From the NCBI GenBank assembly GCA_029204225.1, contig CM055099.1, positions 63,378,142-63,442,141 on the forward strand: 64,000 bases of DNA, read 5' to 3'. The first letter of the stretch is position 1, and each line of letters starts with the position of its first letter. This document shows, one piece after another, positions 34,001 through 43,000 of the stretch. A program made the translations under genes and the position numbers. This DNA comes from Diphasiastrum complanatum. Its lineage: Eukaryota > Streptophyta > Lycopodiopsida > Lycopodiales > Lycopodiaceae. The notes under the pieces were generated by a model. It made no database searches. It saw nothing but the letters and a program-made list of their open reading frames with translations, and was not told the origin of the DNA.

Positions 34001-37000
34001 TGGGGATATTTAATTTTTCATCCTCTAGCAATTTGGTTCTCAACATCTCATTGCTAGGAGGAGTATAGCTGGGCCCAAAATTAGCAATCTCCCTAACTGC
34101 CTGCATGAAGTATGGAGATCTCACTACGCTCAAAGGAATGCTATCAAACCTCCAAGAAAAAACAAGATGAAGCCTTAAAGTGGTGGGATGAAGTCACTGT
34201 GGATGGCTCATTTCCAAGCGAGGGAGGATCTATAAGGTGGAATTGCAAATTTTGTGGGGAGCTCAAGTCTGGTGGGACAGATCGTGTGCGGCTACATCTC
34301 ATTGGACCTGGTGTCACTCAAAAGAAGGGCATTTCAATATGCAGAAGTGTTCCTCCAGAAAAACTAGCTGAGCTTCAAGCCGTTGCAGCACATTTGGATG
34401 CAAAAAGAAGTCAAGGTCCAAGATCAGTGGATCCCGCTATGAGGACTACAGTGACAAGATCCCCCACAACATTGCCAACTCAACAAACCATGCATACTCC
34501 CATCCCTTCCTCAGGTGCCTCGGGAGGTGGTCCATTTGGAAAATTAAGGAATGTACTTCTTTGTTGGAAGGGTGGATTGCAAATATAACAAGTATATGGG
34601 ACAGGGAAAAACCCTCAATGGTTGAGCCATTAATGTGCCCAGCTGCAAATCTCTTCAAGCCTCAGTGGTTGCGTCAACGTTGAATCCGCCCAGCTGCAAA
34701 TCTGCTAGTCACCGCCAGCGAGCCAGCGTAGGTGAATAGGATGCTGGACGTTTGGGCTTTGGCGTCAACCTTCATCGAGCAGGAGAACCGTGAGCCCCCG
34801 TGATCAGCTTCGGGAATGCCGGTTCCCAACGAAGCCTTGCATTTATTTAAAAAAAAAATTGTGACCAAAAACTGTTTGGAAACGCGCGTTCCCATGTTCC
34901 CTCGGTAACATTCCCAAACTGGCGTTCCCGAGAGCGTTCCCAAACTGTGGGGTCTGGGAACGCGTGGCACGCCTGAAAACTCACGTTCCCGCGTTCCTTG
35001 GTAACTATGCTCTCAGAGAAGATATACATCAAACATCCAGGGATAGATTTGCAGACATTGTATTATCTACGATTGATTGATTTGATGCTTTTGAGTCCTT
35101 TGTAGGAGGCTCTATAGTAGCTCTTTGTGGGAGATCTGTGACTACTCTTGCTCAATGTGATTGATGTTCAGATTCTATACTTGTTTGGAAATTGCTTAGT
35201 GCTTATCATTTATTGCCTACTTGCTTCACATGTGATACTTTATCTAGTATTGCCTTCAAAGCTTGGTATCAAAGTACTCTCTAGGCTTGTGGAGGTCTTC
35301 TCCTATCATTTCCACTAGTAATGGTTATTCCATGAATAATTGATCATTTTCTGCCAACGATTGTGCTTTTCAGCCTCATTGCTGCTGCTCCTCCATTAGT
35401 CGTTATATTTTTTACTAGTGATTAAAATCTTTGTCTTCATCAACCATTAAGTTTTCACCATCATTCACTTTAGCAATTATACATACGGTTGACAGTATTG
35501 TCTCCAACTTTTAAATGACTAGGACTAGTGAGGAGGTTGTTTATAATCCCTTAGATCTCCACATTATCATTTACTTTTGGGTACCTCCAACTTTTAAATG
35601 ACTAGGACTAGTGAGGAGGTTGTTTATAATACCTTAGATCTTCACATTATCATTTACTTTTGGGTACCTACCAGAACCGAGTCATTTCAGCCACCATATC
35701 CGAAGAACGAATGCGGGAGTACAAATCCCTGAATTTTAGGGTCCGAGGGGTGGAAGACACCAATGATCCAATGACCGAAGCAACCAGATTTCTTTCAAGT
35801 ACACTCTCCCACCACTCCGAAGGATTGGATAGAGCTTGGAGAACCAAGATAGACCCTTCTACACTCATTGTTCGCTTCACAAATTCGGAAGAAAGACGGG
35901 CAACCCTCAAACTGTGGGCCAAGCTTAGAGGTACACTTATATTTATGGATGATGATCTCACCCATGCAGTTTGTGGATCGGAAGAAAGCATTCAGTGAGG
36001 CAAAAGCTTCGGGGAAGAGAGTAATTTATCGGGATGGTAAGGCTCGGTACATTGATCCTCCAAATTCGGATAAATAGAGATTAAGGCCCTCCGGACTAGG
36101 TAGTGGTTTTCTAGAGCATTGCGGGTTGAGGTTATAGAACTGCGATGACATTCACTCATCAGCTACAGCAGGGGATATTAGAGATTTTTGTGCAGAGGGT
36201 GATATCTTACTACTCACTGAGACACATGAGAGTCCAAAGAGAGGACTACCAGCTGTTGCGATTTTTGTTGGTACTCTGCAAAGCATTGACAGATCGAGGT
36301 TCTGGTGGGGTGGCCTGCTTAGTCCGCGACTTCATTCAGCCTTGGGTCGAGCTGGTACATACTGATGAGCGGGCTCGCTATATTTGGATTCGGGTGGACC
36401 GGACTTTGATGAGCCTGGACCGAGACCTCTTTATGGTCATTTGTTACTTTCCATCGGATACATCAGTTTTCAAATCAGAGAGTTTGTATTTGTAGGTGTG
36501 CAATCAGATTGGAGCTGAAGCTGCATGTGGAGTCAACGTTGTTAGGAAAACAACGGGAATCTTCTAGGAGAAGATTGACGGAAAGTTATTGGTTGTTGAC
36601 AGACCTGAATCAGAATTTTTCTGGTTGTTTGCTAGTTTTTTTATGCAGGTCACATCTGGAGCAGGCTTTACCTGAGGATGGGGGATCTGTTTCAGGTACT
36701 TCTGAGGGCGGCAGTACCTGGTGCAGATACTTCTAAGTGCGACAGTAGCTAGGGAAGATACTTCTGAGGGCGGAAGGCACTTCTGAGGTCAACAGGACCT
36801 GGTGCAGGCCTAGACAGGCAACATCTGAGGTAGGCGGACCTGGTGCAGGCCGTAACTGAGTAGGTGTAGGAGCATTTGAGGAAGGCAGACCTGATGCAGG
36901 TTCAGACAGGCAGTACCAGGACAGGTGATATCCAGGGAAGGCTATTTCTGGACAGATCTAATTGTTAAACTAAAATTAGGTTGTTGGGAGTTGTTGTAGA

Positions 37001-40000
37001 TCAGTATAATGGCAGGATTGAACGATGTTGTGTTGTCGGAGTCTTGCAAGCTAGATGGAACGAACTACAGCATATGGAAGTTCAAGATGCAAAATATTCT
37101 CCAAGATAGAGAATATTGGGAGATCGTCACAGGTGTCGAGATACCTCCTACCACTGATAGAGAGTTGCGGGAGTATCAGAGACGTAGAAGAAAAGCTCAT
37201 CATATCATCAACTTATCAATTAGAGATATGATTATACCTCATATTAGAGATGCTGCTGGACCCAAGGAGCCTTGGGATATACTGAAGAACTTGTATGAGA
37301 CGGTAAATCATTCACGGATCTTGTTCTTGACTAATTAGCTTCACACGTTGAAGATGGGTACAGGTGAATCAGTAACGGACTACTTTACTCGAGTGAAAGA
37401 TCTGAGAGGCCAACTTATTGCAGTTGGAGAAAGTGTTCAAGATTCAGTATTGGTATCCATTGTACTTAATAGTCTAACTTTGGCCTATCAGAACTTTGTA
37501 ATGATGCTATCATTAAGAGAAACGAGGCCTTCTTTCGATGAGCTAAATGCCATCTTACTACAGGAAGAAATGAGACGACAAAATATTGTCAACAGGGACG
37601 ATTTCAAGGAACAGGCATTCCTGGCAAAGAAGCAAGAGCAAAGTTCCAAGAAGAGTGGCAAAGGGAAGAAGAGGAAGAAAAAGCAGCAAGATATGGAGGA
37701 GAATCAATCAAATCGGTCAGAAGATGGAAAGAAAGCGGTTCGAAAAGGAAATTGCTTTATTTGCGGAAAATCAGGAGATTATGCAAAGGAGTGCTGCCAC
37801 AACAAATTCAAGAAAAAGCAGGACGGGAATTTTGTTGAAGAAGAAGAAACATCTAATGCAAAATTGAGTGCTTTGGATCTTGAAGACTATGAGTTGTTTT
37901 CGGCATCGACATCTTCTGGTGGTGGCTTCTCGAAGGAAGATGACTATTGGTTTATTGATTCAGGAGCTTCGAAGCACATGACACCTAGGCGAGACTGGCT
38001 ATCTAATTTTCAAAAATTAGATCATGGGTCAAATGTGAAGTTGGGGGACAACTACACATATGATATAAAGGGAGTTGGAAAAGTGCAAGTACAACTACCT
38101 TCAGGGAAGATTGGAAACATAAAGGATGTGCTTTATGTACTAGAAATCAAGAAAAACTTACTCTTAGTATCAGCTATTGCAAAGCAACACATGGTGGTGC
38201 AATTTGATGAACAGCGGTGTCTCATCAAGAGGAAAAATGATGAAGTAGTAGCTGAGGGCATACTTGCAGGGCGGTTGTATAAACTTCATGCTCAGGTGAT
38301 GGATCATCATGCAAGTGTTGCAGATACTGGATCATTGAGTAAGTTATGGAACGAGAGGTATGGATGTCTAAATTACAAAAGTCTACAAGTCTTGAGGAAA
38401 TTTAACATGGTTATAGGTTTACCTCAAGACGTTTCTGATCACAAGGTTTGTGAAGGCTGTGTCTTAGGCAAGCATCATATGAAGAAATCTTTGCCTAGTA
38501 CATACAAGGCGAAAAATGTTCTAGAACTTGTTCATACAGATTTGTGTGGTCCTATGAGAACTCAATCTTATGGGGGAGCAAGTTACTTTATGGTGTTTGT
38601 GGATGACTATTCTAGGAAGACAGGGATCTATCTTCTGAAGAATAAGGGTGAAGCTTTCAAGTATTTCACATGGTTTGAGACACAGGTGGAGAAAGAAACA
38701 GATAGACAAATTCAGATACTTCGCTCGGACAAAGGGGGAGAGTATCTTTCTACGGAATTTCAGGTGTTTTGCAAGGATCAAGGTATAAAGAGACAATTTG
38801 CAAATACGGACACGCCTCAACAAAATGGAGTTGCAGAAAGAAAGAACCGGTCTATAGTAGAAACTGCAAGGAGTATGCTCAAGAATAAAAATCTTCCAAA
38901 TATGTTTTGGGGTGAAGCAGTTAAGACGACGATTTATCTTTTGAATCGAAGTCCTACAAAGGTTGTAGAGAATTGAACTCCAGAGGAAGCTTACACGAGT
39001 CGGAAGCCAGATGTAAGTCATTTGAGAGTGTTTGGGAGTATTGCTTATTCTTACATACCTAAGGATTCAAGGAGCAAATTGGATTCTAAGGCGACCAAGT
39101 GTTTATTTCTTGGTTATGATAATCAAGAGAAGGGATACAGGTTACAGGTAAGAAAATAATCATAAGTAGGGATGTAGTCTTTGATGAGGAATCAACTCAT
39201 AAAGATACAGAGATATATTTTGATAAGGATCAAGATGGAGGAATCCCTATATTATGTGATGAGTTATTACAGGAACTTGAATCGACACATGTATCGTCTA
39301 CGCCAATTCAAGAACCTAGAGTGACTTTGGTTGAGATAGGAAAGAGGAAGGAGAGGTCAAGTATATGGGATACTTATCCACCTCCTACTTCACCAGGTAG
39401 GAAGCATCCTACATCAGAAGCTAGAAGATTGCCTAGGTGGTACTATGAAACTATCAAGGATAATGTTATTATGGAACAGGGAGAATCCAGTACACATGGA
39501 ACTAGGAGATCAACTAGACTGGAAAAGCAACATGAAGATCAAGATCATGAAGACAAGGTTTGCAGGTTGGACAAGGCACTATATGGACTTAAGCAGGCAC
39601 CCAGGGCGTGGTACACGAGGATTGACACATACTTTGAGGAGCTTGGCTTTCAGAGAAGTACTTTATGTTTTGATCAGGAATAATCATATTGATATTGTAG
39701 TGATGTATGTGGATGATCTTATTATTACAGGATCAGATCATAGTATGATTCAGGGAATCAAGAAAGATCTCTCATCAGAGTTTGATATGAAAGATCTTGG
39801 TTCACTACAATATTTTCTTGGGATTGAGGTATGGAGAGTAGCACAGGGACTATTTATTTCTCAATCTAAGTATGCTCATGAACTTCTTGAAAAGTTCAAT
39901 ATGTCAGAGTGCAAGCCTATTTCTACACCATATGATAGTGGATGTAAGCTTACTAAAGCTAAGGAAGATCAGGATGTAGATGAGACGTTATATAGAAAGC

Positions 40001-43000
40001 TTGTTGGAAGCTTGATCTATCTAACTACTACAAGACCAGATATTGCTTATGTTGTAAGTATGGTTAGTCAGTTTATGGCTAAGATAAGCAGATTCATTGG
40101 AAAGTTGCTAAGCGAATATTCAGATATATCCAGGGCACTTTGAGATTTGGTATTCTCTATGGTAGACAGGTTGATTTGAAGTTACAGGGATATGTGGATG
40201 CTGATTGGGCTGGAGATGCGGAAGACCGAAGATCTACTACAGGTTATGTTTTTAATCTTGGGACATTCCTTCTCATGGTATTCCCAAGCCTTTCGTCCTC
40301 GGCATGACCGGTCACTCAGAGGGCCTGAGGCCAAGTTGGCAAGGGTCAATGACCGGGAAGGGCATCGCTTCCAAGTGGGAACCGATGTATCACGAAATCC
40401 CGTGATCCGGTGAGACTGTCTGACAAGCTGTCAGAGATGCGGTCGCGTAACCGTCGGGGCCCTAGCTGTTAGTGCTGGTCGGCAAGCAGTCAGGGTGACC
40501 AGTTGGTGTCATCGGTAATGATAGGGCATGGGGGTGGTATCTCGTGAGTCACTCACTATTCACAGGTCGCATGCAAGGTGTACGCCAGGTGACCTGATCA
40601 ACCACTGGAGGGGTACCTCGTGTATGTTGACAGGAATAGCAGGTACTGGACTCAAGAGGGGAGGTACCTATGGTTGGGAGGATCATTCCACACTCTGGCC
40701 TTCAGGAGTTGAGCAGCTTAGAGAGTTTTTGTTGTTCACAATTGGTATCAGAGCCTTTTTTAGCTCGTTCTAGAGAGAGAACAGCCCGTTTTAGAGAGAG
40801 AGTGAGAAAAAGCTTGGTTTTTTCACCATAACTTTCTCTATGGTGCTCAGATTTAAGGGAGATCTGTCTTAGATCATTTCTAGTGGGCAGTCACTGCAGA
40901 TCAGTAGGGATTCACGCTACAAATCTCAGATTTCAAAAAGTTTCGAAGCTTTTGGAGGGCCAGCGCATTTTTTCTGAAGGTTTTTCGCTCATAACTCTCT
41001 GGAACCTTCTCAAATCCTGATCAGATTCTGGGAGCATGTTTCTAGGATCCATAGCGATCCTATAGAGCCGTCATACGTCGGTTTTGGAGCAGATTTGCCT
41101 CTGTTTCACCAAAAAGTCGGTTTCCAAGCAAAAAACAGGTCAGAATTTTGGATTGGGCATAACTTCTCCAACTTTCCTCCAGTTTCTACTGTTAAGGTTG
41201 CAGATTGGGCCTAGTAGGAGGGCGACCTACTGCCAATTGTCGTTTTGTGAAAAGCTTTTGCCGTTTGAAAGAAATTCGATGTCAAACAACCCACTTCTTT
41301 CCTGATTTTTTTCCGACTTTTCAAACCGATTTGTGCCCAAAAAAGTTTTTTACCTACTTCTGTACCAACGTAGGATGCAAGGGAAGTGCTACCTGTCCTT
41401 GGCTTTGTGTTTTTTCCCAGAGTTTTGTTACCTTCCAGTTGCTTTTCCTCTTTCAGTTCTAAATTGTGAATAAGTTGAAAATTTCCACATTTCACATTTC
41501 CTGAGTAATTCCTATACCATGGCTGAAGACAAAGTTGACATCCCCTCAAGCCCAGTTGAAGCCATGGAAACTCCTCCGCCTAGTCATGGCAGCCGATTAC
41601 CTAGTGCGCCTGTCACTGATCCTCCTCCCATACAAGAACGTATGGATGTGTTGGAGCGGTATATGACAGAGATGTGTACGATGATATCGTCGCTTGCCAG
41701 GGGCTTTCCCTCGTCTTCTTCTCAGCCTCCACCTTTGTATCCTTCCCAGCTGCCCGCTCGTTATCCTTCTTCTGATACACAAATGATCATTGATTTTCCT
41801 CCTAATAAAGATATAAAGGCCACAAAATATGCTGGTACAACTTCCCAGAGGACTACTGATGTTGTAGATCAGTGGTTGCACAAGTGGGAAGAGTATTTTG
41901 ATTTGAAACGGGCACCCACCGATGAAGGATGGCGTGTCCGTAAGGCAGCTTACCATTTTACTAACTTTGCTGACAGGTGGTGGCGCAGGTTGCTAAAATC
42001 ACAGCAAGCCCCATTCATCTGGGTTGACTTCAAGCGTTGTTTTCGGGCGCAGTTCATTCCTCCTCATGAGCATGTGCGTGCGACGGATGCTTGGTTCCTG
42101 CATCGTCAGAGGCAGCACATGGTGCAGGAATATGCTGATCAGTATAGAGAGATGCTGATCAAGATACCAGAGGAGATTCACGAGTGGCTGGTAGTCCACA
42201 AGTTCATATTTGCCTATGAAACCAATTTTTAGCAAGATTATCCTTTGAATTCTGGGCTCTAAAACGGGTCTTTTATACCCAGGTCCCAGACAGCCCCTTG
42301 GCTGAATGGAAGAAGACCCTGAAACAATATGGACTGTTGCCAGGAAAACTGCGTTCATTATGGATGAAGGCCTCTGGCTAATGTTGATGTTACCAGCCTT
42401 TGATTAAGCTATGTAAACATTAGTACGTTGCTTTAGCTAATCAGGAGCCCCCCGCTATTATGCCATTTTTCATCATCTATGCTCTGCCATAATGCTACAC
42501 TTACAAGATGATATGTTTACATAATTCAGTCACAATATTAGCAGCTTTTGTAGTGCAGCCTGCTTTTTAAACTATTGGCCGTTTTCTACCGTATTCTGGT
42601 CAAGCATTGTTGCATCAACATGAAAAATGTGATTTGTGCAATTTCAGAATGTTAGTTCTCTAAGCAAGATAACTTGTTAGCTGGTTCCGTTGTGGCCAAA
42701 ATGAAGGTATATTATGTGTTCCAATGTAGATGCATTCAAGAATATGATCATTTTACTGACTTTTAAGTTTTGTTGGTAGTTTTCTTCTAAGTGCTGATGC
42801 GTGCTGGTGTTGTTAACAGCATGTATTGGAGCATGGAAGGCCTCTTGAAAGAAGTGAGACCATTAAAAAATTGGCAGGACAAATTGTGCAAATGAGTCAA
42901 CACAAGTTTGCTTCTAATGTTATTGAGAAGTGCCTAGAGTTTGGTGGTCCTGAGGAACGACAGATTATAATCACTGAGATGCTTGGAGCTACCGATGCAA

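Noticed and set aside
38521..39021. 166-codon minus-strand frame
   Set aside because: Shadow of the Copia C integrase on the plus strand, whose motifs are clear.
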